Assembly: GCA_910584435.1 (NCBI GenBank)
Contig: CAJUAP010000064.1
Location: 1-21,677 of the forward strand
Direction: 5' to 3'
Origin: an uncultured Acetatifactor sp.
GTDB taxonomy: Bacteria; Bacillota; Clostridia; Lachnospirales; Lachnospiraceae
Length of the DNA: 21,677 nucleotides
The notes beneath the pieces were generated by a model that was not told where the DNA came from, searched no databases, and was given only the letters and a program-made list of their open reading frames with translations. This document shows, piece after piece, positions 6,520 through 14,277 of the stretch. The position numbers were made by a program, and so were the translations under genes. How positions within the stretch are numbered: position 1 is the stretch's first letter; each line of letters opens with the position of its first letter.

Positions 6520-8289
6520 ATGTTTTATCCGGAAGAACTTGTAGAAGAGGTCAGGTCAAAAAGTGATATTGTGGACGTGGTGTCGGGATATGTGCGGCTT
6601 CAGAAAAAAGGCAGCAGCCACTGGGGCTTGTGCCCCTTCCACAATGAGAAGACACCTTCTTTTTCTGTCAGCGCCAGCAAACAGATTTACCATTGCTTTG
6701 GCTGTGGGGCAGGGGGGGATGTCTTTGGCTTTCTGATGAATTATGAGAATTATACTTTTCCAGAGGCAATGAAAATATTGGCGGACAGGGCCGGAGTGCA
6801 GCTTCCCGAACCTCAGGAGGGGGAAGAAGGGCGTGTCCGGGAGAAAAAGAGGGCGAGACTTCTGGAGGTGAATAAGGAGGCAGCCAAATTTTTCTTCTAC
6901 CAGCTTCGCAGTCCAAGGGGAGAAATCGGGTATCAGTATTTGGAAAAGAGAGAATTATCCAGGGAGACCATGCATAGATTCGGCTTGGGGTATGCGGGGA
7001 AAAGCGGTGCGGAAGTGGTGCAGTATCTGCATGAAAAGGGATTTGAAGATGAAGTGATCAAAGAGGCTGGTCTGGCCAGTTACTCTGAGAAATACGGGTT
7101 GAAAAGTTTGTTCTGGAACCGGGTCATGTTTCCCATCCAGGATCGGAACAACCGGGTCATCGGGTTTGGCGGCAGGGTGATGGGGGACGGCGAGCCGAAG
7201 TATTTGAATTCTCCGGAGACGCCCATCTTTGATAAGAGACGGAATCTGTATGGGCTGAATTTTGCCAGAATGGCCAAGGCCGGTAATATGATACTGTGTG
7301 AAGGCTATATGGATGTGATTGCCATGCACCAGGCAGGATTTACCCAGGCAGTGGCTTCGCTGGGAACGGCGTTTACGGCGGAACAGGCGGCGCTGCTTGG
7401 CAGGTATACGGAGAATGTTCTGCTGGCATATGACAGTGACGGCGCCGGGGTTAAGGCGGCGCTCAGGAGTATCGGCATTCTTAGAGAGGCGGGGCTGACC
7501 GGCAAGGTAATCAATATGAAGCCTTATAAAGATCCGGATGAGTTTATGAAGGCTTTGGGCCGGGAAGCATTTGAGGAACGCATAGCACAGGCGGAGAACA
7601 GTTTCTTTTTTGAACTCAGGATACTGGAAGAGCAGTTTGATATGAGTGATCCGGAGGCGAAGACAAAATTCCACCGGGAGATTGCGAAGAAGCTCTGCGG
7701 ATTTTCCGAGGCCGTGGAGAGGGAGAATTATCTCCAGGCGGTGGCCGATAAATATTTCATCAGTGTGGGGAATCTGAGGAATCTGGTAGAGGGTTACGCG
7801 GCACAGACAGGGCTGGCGAAACCGGTGGAGCGTCCGAAGACAGGGGTGCGTAAGAAGAACCCGGAAGAAAATGTGAAGCGCAACCAGAGGCTTTTACTCA
7901 CGTGGATATCAGATGAACCTGCATTGTATGATAAAATAAAAACCTATATTTCTGCCGATGATTTTAAGGAGGAACTGTATCATCTGGTTGCGGAGAGACT
8001 GTTTGGAGATCTGGAGCAGGGAAAATTTCAGCCGGCAAGTATTATCGGTATGTTTGAGGATGAGGAAGAGCAGCGTCTGGCAGCAGAGATTTTCAATACC
8101 AATCTGCCCCGGCTTGAATCCATGCAGGAGAGGGAAAAGGCTTTCCATGATATATTGTATCAGGTAAAAAGTAGCAGTTATCAATATGAGATGACTCATA
8201 TGGAAACAAGCGGCAAGACCTTTCATCAGATGGTCGAGGGCAAGCAGGCATTGGAAAAACTGCGCAAAACGCATATTTCCCTGGAATAA
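6520..8289 (+). CDS. dnaG: DNA primase
   Basis: A 589-residue primase that makes RNA primers for Okazaki fragments. The N-terminal CHC2 zinc finger has C38-P-F-H41 and C59-F-G-C62. The Toprim core carries Glu261 in LCEGYMDVIAMH and the metal-binding pair Asp305/Asp307 in YDSDGAG. The C-terminal third is less conserved and should be the helicase-binding region that contacts DnaB/DnaC helicase. The frame is open from 6448, but ATG 6520 is the start: AAGGAG (6509-6514) lies 5 nt upstream and the protein then begins MFYPEELVEEV as in other primases. A leader hairpin ATGCTGC/GCAGCAT precedes the ribosome site. It lies 131 bp after dgt. Confidence 0.97.
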   Translation: MFYPEELVEEVRSKSDIVDVVSGYVRLQKKGSSHWGLCPFHNEKTPSFSVSASKQIYHCFGCGAGGDVFGFLMNYENYTFPEAMKILADRAGVQLPEPQEGEEGRVREKKRARLLEVNKEAAKFFFYQLRSPRGEIGYQYLEKRELSRETMHRFGLGYAGKSGAEVVQYLHEKGFEDEVIKEAGLASYSEKYGLKSLFWNRVMFPIQDRNNRVIGFGGRVMGDGEPKYLNSPETPIFDKRRNLYGLNFARMAKAGNMILCEGYMDVIAMHQAGFTQAVASLGTAFTAEQAALLGRYTENVLLAYDSDGAGVKAALRSIGILREAGLTGKVINMKPYKDPDEFMKALGREAFEERIAQAENSFFFELRILEEQFDMSDPEAKTKFHREIAKKLCGFSEAVERENYLQAVADKYFISVGNLRNLVEGYAAQTGLAKPVERPKTGVRKKNPEENVKRNQRLLLTWISDEPALYDKIKTYISADDFKEELYHLVAERLFGDLEQGKFQPASIIGMFEDEEEQRLAAEIFNTNLPRLESMQEREKAFHDILYQVKSSSYQYEMTHMETSGKTFHQMVEGKQALEKLRKTHISLE

Positions 8290-8383
8290 GGTAAAGCTAT
8301 TGATAATTTATACTGCGCACCGATTAAATTTGCAATGCAGCCCGACTGCAGAGCGCCAGCCAGGTACTTTCCTGGAGGGATCA

Positions 8384-8412
8384 TTGTAAATTCTGGCGGT
8401 CTGAAGTATATA
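8384..8412 (+). promoter_or_regulatory. Candidate internal sigma-A promoter of rpoD
   Basis: TTGTAA (8384-8389), a 17-bp spacer and TATATA (8407-8412) lie 90 bp upstream of the rpoD start. Extra promoters inside macromolecular-synthesis operons are known in other bacteria, so independent rpoD expression is plausible. The match is by eye only. Confidence 0.5.
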
Positions 8413-8502
8413 TGCTTAGATTGCGGAGCATCATGCGGTTTCTATAGGATTGGATTTTCAAAAGGGAGAAACAGCTTCCCGAGGAAGGATGGAATTATTA
8501 CG

Positions 8503-9618
8503 ATGGATGAAAACACACGGGCAAGGTTTGACGAGAAGATAAAGGAGCTTCTGGCCTTTGCAAAAAAGAAGAAAAACATACTGGAGTACCAGGAAATCTG
8601 TGATTTTTTTGCGGACATGCCTTTGGAAGAGGAACAGTTCGAGAAAATTCTGGAGGTGCTGGAGCAGCATAATGTGGATGTGTTCCGCATTACGGATGAT
8701 GATGCGGATCCTGATCCGGATGAACTGCTGCTTGTGGAAGAGGAAGATGTGGATGTGGAAAATCTGGATCTGTCCATTCCTGACGGCATCAGCATTGAAG
8801 ATCCGGTACGGATGTATCTGAAGGAAATCGGCAAAGTGCCGCTGCTTTCCGCAGATGAAGAGATTGAACTGGCCAGGAGGATGGAGCTGGGAGATCAGGA
8901 TGCGAAGAAGCGGCTGGCGGAGGCGAACTTACGTCTGGTAGTCAGTATTGCAAAAAGGTATGTGGGGCGCGGTATGCTTTTCCTCGATCTGATTCAGGAG
9001 GGGAATCTGGGATTGATCAAAGCCGTGGAGAAATTTGATTACCGCAAGGGATATAAGTTTTCCACCTATGCTACCTGGTGGATTCGTCAGGCGATTACCA
9101 GAGCCATTGCCGACCAGGCCAGAACCATCAGAATCCCGGTGCATATGGTGGAGACCATTAATAAATTGATTCGCGTCAGCAGACAGCTGCTTCAGGAGCT
9201 TGGCCGTGAACCGACCCCGGAGGAGATTGCAGAGGAGATGAATATGCCTGTGGATCGGGTGCGGGAGATTATGAAGATCAGCCAGGAACCGGTTTCTATG
9301 GAGACGCCCATCGGCGAGGAGGAAGACAGCCATCTGGGTGATTTTATTGAGGATGACAATGTGCCCGCCCCGGCGGATGCGGCGGCATTTACCTTGTTAA
9401 AGGAGCAGCTGGTGGAGGTACTCAGCACCTTGACAGAGCGTGAGCAGAAGGTTCTGCGTCTCCGGTTCGGCCTGGATGACGGACGTGCCCGCACACTGGA
9501 AGAGGTCGGCAAGGAATTCAGCGTCACCAGAGAGCGTATCCGTCAGATTGAGGCAAAGGCACTCAGAAAGCTGCGCCACCCCAGCCGCAGCAGAAAATTA
9601 AAGGATTATCTGGATTGA
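8503..9618 (+). CDS. rpoD: Primary sigma factor SigA/RpoD
   Basis: A 371-residue housekeeping sigma factor, the same length as Bacillus subtilis SigA. An N-terminal region 1.1-like helical part (1-60) and an acidic linker (65-90) lead into region 1.2 (DPVRMYLKEIGKVPLL, 100-115). Region 2 includes LRLVVSIAKRYVGRGMLFLD (143-162) and the -10 recognition part KGYKFSTYATWWIRQAI (182-198). Region 3 follows, then region 4.2 with the -35 helix-turn-helix TLEEVGKEFSVTRERIRQIE (331-350). The frame is open back to 8335, but ATG 8503 gives the conserved N-terminus and length; its GAGGAAGGA ribosome site is rather distant (about 13 nt). The stop overlaps the trmK start by 4 bases. Confidence 0.97.
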   Translation: MDENTRARFDEKIKELLAFAKKKKNILEYQEICDFFADMPLEEEQFEKILEVLEQHNVDVFRITDDDADPDPDELLLVEEEDVDVENLDLSIPDGISIEDPVRMYLKEIGKVPLLSADEEIELARRMELGDQDAKKRLAEANLRLVVSIAKRYVGRGMLFLDLIQEGNLGLIKAVEKFDYRKGYKFSTYATWWIRQAITRAIADQARTIRIPVHMVETINKLIRVSRQLLQELGREPTPEEIAEEMNMPVDRVREIMKISQEPVSMETPIGEEEDSHLGDFIEDDNVPAPADAAAFTLLKEQLVEVLSTLTEREQKVLRLRFGLDDGRARTLEEVGKEFSVTRERIRQIEAKALRKLRHPSRSRKLKDYLD

Positions 9619-10394
9619 GGAAAGCCTATTTGCCCCGGAGGCTGCAGATGCTTGCAGACATGGTGGCTCCTGGAAACAGGCTTGTGGACGTGGGCTGTGA
9701 TCATGGCTATCTCTCCATTTATCTGGTGAGGGAGGGTGTGTGCCCCGGTGCATTGGCCATGGACATACGGAAAGGGCCTCTGGCGTGTGCGGAGGAACAT
9801 ATCATGGAATCCGGGCTGGGGGATTACATAGAAGTGAGATTGTCAGACGGCCTGGCAGCGTATGCAGAGGGAGAAGCCGAAACCATGGTATGTGCCGGTA
9901 TGGGCGGCAGACTGATGGAGAAAATCCTGACGGACAGCATGGAGAAAGCAAGGCGGTTACAGGAACTGATTCTGCAGCCGCAGTCGGAACTGCAGGAATT
10001 CCGGGCTTTTTTGAGGAAGGCGGGCTTCACCGTGGTAAAGGAGAACGCTGTCTGTGAGGAGGGAAAGTATTATTTTGCCATGAAGGCGGTTCCTGATTCT
10101 GCAGTGGATTGTGCCATAATGAAGACGTCAGGACGGACAGCAGCGAAACGGCAGATGATTGAAAAGAAAACGTCAGAAAAAGAATCCATGGGGCAGTTAT
10201 ATGACAGGTTCGGAGAATTATTGCTGAAGGAACGGCATCCTGTATTGCTGGAGTTTCTTCTGCAGCGGCAGACATATGTGGAGCAGCTTCGGAAAAGCCT
10301 GGCAGTGCAGGATTCAAAAAAGGCGGAAGGACGCTGTGCGGAGTTGGATGGTGAAACCGCAGTCATAAAAGAGGCGTTATCTTTTTATGCATGA
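9615..10394 (+). CDS. trmK: tRNA (adenine(22)-N(1))-methyltransferase
   Basis: A 259-residue SAM-dependent methyltransferase of the TrmK family, which methylates N1 of A22 in the D-loop of tRNA. SAM motif I is VDVGCDHGYLS (24-34); an acidic residue ends ALAMD (46-50), and VCAGMGG is at 92-98. The start is TTG 9615, overlapping the rpoD stop as TTGA, with AAGGA upstream. It is preferred over the downstream ATG 9648 because LPRRLQMLADMV aligns with the N-terminus of known TrmK proteins. The C-terminal half has the charged, coiled-coil-like segment typical of the family. The 4-bp overlap implies translational coupling with rpoD. Confidence 0.9.
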   Translation: MRKAYLPRRLQMLADMVAPGNRLVDVGCDHGYLSIYLVREGVCPGALAMDIRKGPLACAEEHIMESGLGDYIEVRLSDGLAAYAEGEAETMVCAGMGGRLMEKILTDSMEKARRLQELILQPQSELQEFRAFLRKAGFTVVKENAVCEEGKYYFAMKAVPDSAVDCAIMKTSGRTAAKRQMIEKKTSEKESMGQLYDRFGELLLKERHPVLLEFLLQRQTYVEQLRKSLAVQDSKKAEGRCAELDGETAVIKEALSFYA

Positions 10395-10467
10395 GAGGAG
10401 CATAGCGTTCTTCGCTGATTGTTTGCGCCGTCCAAAGAGGCGGCAGCAGTATCGACTGAAAGGCAGG

Positions 10468-12129
10468 ATGGATATGGTTACGGTAACGATACACGGGAAA
10501 ACCAGGGAGGTATCTCAGGGAATTACTTTGGAAGAGCTGGCGGCGGATTATCAGCAGGAATATGACTGTATGATTGCGGCTGCATCAATCAATGGCAAGA
10601 TACGGGAACTGTTTAAGAAGGTGATAAAAGACTGTACGGTGGATTTTTTTACCATAAAGGACGATTTGGGACACAAAACATATGTTCGTGCAGCCACCAT
10701 GCTGTTCTTAAAGAGTGTGTATGATTTGTTCGGTGCGGAAGCTGCCCAGGGCAGCTATGTTGAGTTTTCCATAGGCAGGGGAATCTATATCAGCACCTAT
10801 GAGCATGTGCCCGCCGGCGCGGAACAGGCCGAGAAGCTGAAAAGCCGGATGCGCCAGCTGGCGGCAGAAAAGGTTCTGTTCAAGAAGCATACCTATCCTC
10901 TGGAGGATGCCATGGAGCTTTTCAAGGCCAGGGGGATGGCGGATAAGGCAAAGCTGTTCCGCTACCGGATGAGTTCCATGGTAAATATATACGAAATGGA
11001 AGGCTATTATGATTATTATTACGGATATATGCTTCCGAATGCCGGATATGTGAAGTGGTTTGATGTGATTCCTTATAAAAATGGATTTATGCTTCTGCTT
11101 CCGTTCAGAGAGAATCCCATGGAGGTGGGAGAATTTACGGAGCGCAGAAAGCTTTTTCAGACCATGGAGCGTGCCAGCGAGTGGGGCAGGATAGCCGGTA
11201 TAGAGACAGTGGGAGACTTAAACGATCAGATATGTAACGGTTCCATGAGCGATTTGATACTGGTTCAGGAGGCGGAACAGGAGCGGAAGATCGGAGAAAT
11301 TGCAAAGGAAATCGCGGACCGGGGCAATGTGAAATTTGTCATGATTGCGGGGCCTTCTTCCTCCGGCAAAACCAGCTTTTCCCATAGATTGTCCATACAG
11401 CTCCGCACATTGGGCAAGACCCCTCATCCTATTGCGCTGGATAACTATTTTGTGGACAGGGAACTGACGCCAAGGGATGAGAATGGGGATTATAATTTTG
11501 AATGCCTGGGTGCCATTGACGTAAAACTGTTTAATGAAGATATGGTGAGGCTGCTTGCCGGGGAACGGGTGGAACTGCCTTCCTTTAATTTCAAGATTGG
11601 CAAGAGGGAATATAAGGGCGATTATATGCAGCTGGGAGAAAACGATATTCTCGTCATTGAGGGAATTCATGGACTGAACGAGAAAATGTCCTATGCGCTG
11701 CCGGAGGAAAGTAAATTTAAGATTTATATCAGTGCCCTGACAACGTTAAATGTGGACAGACATAACAGAATATCCACCACGGACGGAAGACTGCTTCGGA
11801 GGCTGGTCCGTGATGCACGTACCAGAGGGTCCAGCGCCCAGAGGACGATTCAGATGTGGAATTCTGTGCGCAGGGGAGAAGAAGAGAATATATTCCCATT
11901 CCAGGAAGGGGCGGATGCGATGTTTAATTCCGCACTGATTTATGAGCTTGCGGTGTTAAAACCCTTTGTGGAACCACTGCTGTTTCAGATACCCAGGGAG
12001 GCGCCGGAGTATTATGAAGCCAAGCGGCTGTTGAAATTTCTGGATTATTTCCTCAGTGTTCCCAGTGAAAGTCTGCCCAATAATTCTCTGTGCAGGGAGT
12101 TCGTGGGAGGCAGCTGTTTTCATGTGTGA
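10468..12129 (+). CDS. TGS-domain uridine kinase-like nucleoside kinase
   Basis: A 553-residue protein from ATG 10468. It starts with a TGS-like domain (1-65) and a region resembling the second additional domain of threonyl-tRNA synthetase (about 66-240), and ends with a P-loop kinase. The Walker A motif is GPSSSGKTS (295-303), followed by features of the uridine kinase/phosphoribulokinase family, including ALDNYFVDRELTPRDENGDY. The expected reaction is phosphorylation of a nucleoside such as uridine; the role of the N-terminal synthetase-like part is unclear. The frame opens at ATG 10387 inside trmK, but the first 27 residues look non-conserved. AAAGG and AGG lie just before ATG 10468 and ATG 10474, and either may be used. 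It is probably co-transcribed with trmK. Confidence 0.85.
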   Translation: MDMVTVTIHGKTREVSQGITLEELAADYQQEYDCMIAAASINGKIRELFKKVIKDCTVDFFTIKDDLGHKTYVRAATMLFLKSVYDLFGAEAAQGSYVEFSIGRGIYISTYEHVPAGAEQAEKLKSRMRQLAAEKVLFKKHTYPLEDAMELFKARGMADKAKLFRYRMSSMVNIYEMEGYYDYYYGYMLPNAGYVKWFDVIPYKNGFMLLLPFRENPMEVGEFTERRKLFQTMERASEWGRIAGIETVGDLNDQICNGSMSDLILVQEAEQERKIGEIAKEIADRGNVKFVMIAGPSSSGKTSFSHRLSIQLRTLGKTPHPIALDNYFVDRELTPRDENGDYNFECLGAIDVKLFNEDMVRLLAGERVELPSFNFKIGKREYKGDYMQLGENDILVIEGIHGLNEKMSYALPEESKFKIYISALTTLNVDRHNRISTTDGRLLRRLVRDARTRGSSAQRTIQMWNSVRRGEEENIFPFQEGADAMFNSALIYELAVLKPFVEPLLFQIPREAPEYYEAKRLLKFLDYFLSVPSESLPNNSLCREFVGGSCFHV

Positions 12130-12138
12130 TCTGCGTCT

Positions 12139-12155
12139 GCCCGACATGAAATAAG
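12139..12155 (-). repeat. 17-bp exact match to the MITE-like element
   Basis: On the minus strand the sequence CTTATTTCATGTCGGGC is identical to part of the element at 1382-1568 (and of the copy at 21548). It lies 10 bp after the kinase stop codon. The flanking bases are only loosely similar. It may be a decayed copy or a shared functional motif. Confidence 0.5.
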
Positions 12156-12168
12156 CGGCATTGTACAT

Positions 12169-12321
12169 ATGCAGAGGCCGAATCTGTATGATTTGATTGC
12201 ACTGCATATCAGAGCCAGGGGTGTACAGGTGGACAATAAGGAAGAGGCGGATATGATATTTGATGTGGAGGAAGGGATTACGCCTTTCGACACAGATGTA
12301 TTCATGGGAGAATATATATAA
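12169..12321 (+). CDS. Possible 50-residue protein of unknown function
   Basis: ATG 12169 opens a 50-codon frame ending at TAA 12319-12321, directly before a strong terminator. The product is acidic, begins MQRPNLYDLIALHIRARG and ends FDTDVFMGEYI. Codon choice and composition look like real protein. There is no visible Shine-Dalgarno site. The frame is the same as that of the upstream kinase and is open from just after the kinase TGA (12127-12129), so readthrough, a decayed gene end or a stand-alone small protein are all possible. I do not recognise the family. Confidence 0.45.
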   Translation: MQRPNLYDLIALHIRARGVQVDNKEEADMIFDVEEGITPFDTDVFMGEYI

Positions 12322-12326
12322 ATCAG

Positions 12327-12356
12327 GAGCGTGCTGTTTGTCGGCACGCTCTTTTT
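12327..12356 (+). terminator. Rho-independent terminator ending the dgt-to-kinase transcript
   Basis: A perfect 8-bp stem GAGCGTGC/GCACGCTC with a 9-nt loop is followed by five T residues. It lies 5 nt after the small ORF. The A tract on the other side is short, so it might also act weakly for the convergent histidine kinase gene. Confidence 0.9.
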
Positions 12357-12387
12357 AGGGGGATACCCGGTAAGGATTCTGATGCTT

Positions 12388-13278
12388 TCAGGGGGAGGGG
12401 AAGTGAAGTACAATTTTCAAATTCCCCTTTTCCACCTCGGCCTTTACTTCTCCGTTCATTTTATGTGTCAATTCTTTTACGATAAACAAACCCAGCCCGG
12501 AAGAGCCTTTCCTGCGGGCGGAATCGGCCTTGTAGAATCTGTCAAAGATCTGTTCGGGATCGGGAGTGTCATCCGGCGGCATGGAATTCATAAAGATAAG
12601 TTCACTGCCTTCCTGAAGGATGGAGATGCCGTCGGTGCCATGAATCAGCGCATTCTGTATCAGGTTCAGGAAAATGCGCCGCAGTGCTTCTTCTTCTGCC
12701 AGGACGGAGAATGTTTCCGATGCAAATGTGACATGGGGTGACGTGCCCGATGCTTCAAATCTGGTATACAGGCTTAAAAGGCAGTCACTGAGCAGGGGAA
12801 GTACCTGAATTTTTTCTATGGTAAGGGTGAACTCTTCACTGGTAAGTTTGGTATACAGAAACATTTCTTCCAGCATATCTTTAAGTTCCGTCAGCCTTTT
12901 TTGGGCAGCGTGGAGATAATGTGCTTCTTTGGCTGATGCAGCACCTTCCGCACATTCCAGGGCAAGCTGCACATAGCCTGATGCGCCCGTAAGAGGGGTG
13001 CGGATATCGTGGGCCAGACTGGTGATATTCTGCTTCAGCAGTTTCTCGCTTTTCTCATATTGGGTATGATTTGCATCCTTTGCCGTCAGAACCTGGTTCA
13101 GAAGGCTGCAGAAAATCAGCAGGGGCTTCTGACGGCTGTTTACGGCCAGCTCCATATGGCTTCCGCTTTGAATCTCCCTAAGCTGCGCAGTGAGGGAGCG
13201 GATTTCCATACGGAGCCGGATATAGAAGAAACATAGGAAGATGCAGGTAAGGCATAATGGGATAAGCAGGATGTTCAT
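12388..13278 (-). CDS. Sensor histidine kinase, orphan, linked to ABC transporter
   Basis: A 296-residue membrane kinase. One N-terminal hydrophobic helix (2-22) is followed by a cytoplasmic linker, the H-box SLAHDIRTPLTGASGY with phospho-acceptor His90, the N-box NLIQNALIHG (205-214), the F-box IFDRFYK (244-250) and the G-box SGLGLFIVK (260-268). With almost no extracellular part it resembles kinases that sense through a partner transporter. ATG 13278 is chosen because AAGGAG lies 6 nt upstream; an earlier in-frame ATG at 13296 lacks such a site. It is the last gene of the ATPase-permease-kinase operon, 44 bp after the permease. No response regulator is encoded anywhere in the window, which is unusual for this arrangement. 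Confidence 0.9.
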   Translation of the reverse strand: MNILLIPLCLTCIFLCFFYIRLRMEIRSLTAQLREIQSGSHMELAVNSRQKPLLIFCSLLNQVLTAKDANHTQYEKSEKLLKQNITSLAHDIRTPLTGASGYVQLALECAEGAASAKEAHYLHAAQKRLTELKDMLEEMFLYTKLTSEEFTLTIEKIQVLPLLSDCLLSLYTRFEASGTSPHVTFASETFSVLAEEEALRRIFLNLIQNALIHGTDGISILQEGSELIFMNSMPPDDTPDPEQIFDRFYKADSARRKGSSGLGLFIVKELTHKMNGEVKAEVEKGNLKIVLHFPSP

Positions 13279-13322
13279 CAGGTTCTCCTTTTCCATGAAG
13301 GGGGATTGTACGGGTGGCGGCG

Positions 13323-14135
13323 TCAGATATCCTGTCTGGTCAGTGCGATGGAAGCAGCAGCCGTGTACAAAGCCATAAATACCAGACCGATGGCGAATAC
13401 TTTCAGGTCGCCGATTCCGGTGCAGACGGACGGGCCGTAGGTCATATTAAAATAAAGTGTATAATCTGCCCACTGCCCCAGGTGGAACAGATTGGTAAGG
13501 TAAGAAAGGAAGGTTACTATAATGCCGCTGCCGAATAAAATTGTGCCCAGGATACCAAGAGCCGCGCTGCGTGTGAAGATGCAGATTGCGATAATCAGGG
13601 ACGTAAATGCCGTTGAGATGAGCCATGCCCATGCCAGGTAGAATAAGATATTGTTCCAGCTCGTAAAAGGTACCAGGTGAGACAGAAAATTCATCAACAG
13701 ACAAAAGCCGAAGGAAATCAACAGGTAGAGGAAGTTCACGAATCCGGCTGTCAGCACTTTGCTTACCACATAAGTCCATCGGTTCCTGTGAGCTGCCATG
13801 ATATTTTTAATATAGCCGCTCTGGAAATCCATGCATACAAACAGAGCAACTACAATGCCGAGGATACTGCAATAGAATCCTCCGTCCATACCCACATCCC
13901 GAAACATTTCCAGTAAATCCATGTCGGCCAGGGCATTGCCTTCCGCTTCTAATTCTGCAAGCTCTTCCAGCTCAAACATGCCCATTTTCAGGGCTGTCTG
14001 CCGGCCGTCGGGTGTTTCCATAAGCCACACCAGCCAGCAGCACAGTGCCGAAAGGGATAACAGGATTGCCAGGCAGATATAAACAGAGGGGCTGCGCTTT
14101 ATTCTATAAAGATCCATACGTAATAAATTAAACAT
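13323..14135 (-). CDS. ABC-2 type transporter permease
   Basis: A 270-residue integral membrane protein beginning MFNLLRMDLYRIKRSPSVYI, a pattern common in ABC-2 permeases of the lantibiotic/peptide efflux type. Hydrophobic segments are near 17-38, 87-102, 125-149, 163-185, 190-212 and 246-266, with a large acidic extracytoplasmic stretch (40-85) after the first. It should form the channel half of an exporter with the ATPase encoded upstream. The substrate is unknown; peptide antibiotic resistance is one possibility for this class. AGGAG precedes ATG 14135. The 142-bp gap to the ATPase gene holds a strongly structured sequence. Confidence 0.85.
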   Translation of the reverse strand: MFNLLRMDLYRIKRSPSVYICLAILLSLSALCCWLVWLMETPDGRQTALKMGMFELEELAELEAEGNALADMDLLEMFRDVGMDGGFYCSILGIVVALFVCMDFQSGYIKNIMAAHRNRWTYVVSKVLTAGFVNFLYLLISFGFCLLMNFLSHLVPFTSWNNILFYLAWAWLISTAFTSLIIAICIFTRSAALGILGTILFGSGIIVTFLSYLTNLFHLGQWADYTLYFNMTYGPSVCTGIGDLKVFAIGLVFMALYTAAASIALTRQDI

Positions 14136-14155
14136 TTTTCTCGTCTCCTATTTAA

Positions 14156-14270
14156 AGTTCCGCAGCTGCCCCGGCAACCCCGGAAGCTTAGAACAATTTC
14201 CGGCCGCGGAAAGAATGCGTCCGTAAATCGTTCTGGGTTGCCAGGGCATCTGCTGATTCCAGTTCCGCAG
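14156..14270. repeat. Nested hairpin block bounded by 10-bp direct repeats
   Basis: AGTTCCGCAG occurs at 14156-14165 and again at 14261-14270. Between them lie three nested stems: GCCCCGGCAACCC (14168-14180) with GGGTTGCCAGGGC (14235-14247), 12 of 13 paired; AGAAC (14190-14194) with GTTCT (14230-14234); and TTTCCG/CGGAAA at 14197-14212. The block sits inside the ABC operon between ATPase and permease genes. It may be a small inserted element or an RNA element setting expression ratios. Confidence 0.65.
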
Positions 14271-14277
14271 TTATGTG

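Noticed and set aside
5609..6520. A 303-codon open frame on the minus strand across dgt
   Set aside because: It is antisense to a well-supported dgt gene, has no recognisable domain, and its composition is explained by the opposite-strand codons.
8335..8502. N-terminal extension of rpoD by 56 codons
   Set aside because: The extension is unlike sigma-factor N-termini and contains the candidate promoter. ATG 8503 gives the standard 371-residue SigA.
10387..10467. Kinase start at ATG 10387 overlapping trmK
   Set aside because: The 27 extra residues look non-conserved, and the nearest purine-rich site is about 12 nt away. ATG 10468/10474 have closer sites.
12121..12135. Selenocysteine or programmed readthrough at the kinase TGA
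   Set aside because: The kinase ends in a motif (FVGGSCF) expected at its natural C-terminus, and no SECIS-like hairpin was recognised. The shared frame has a one-in-three chance of being coincidence.
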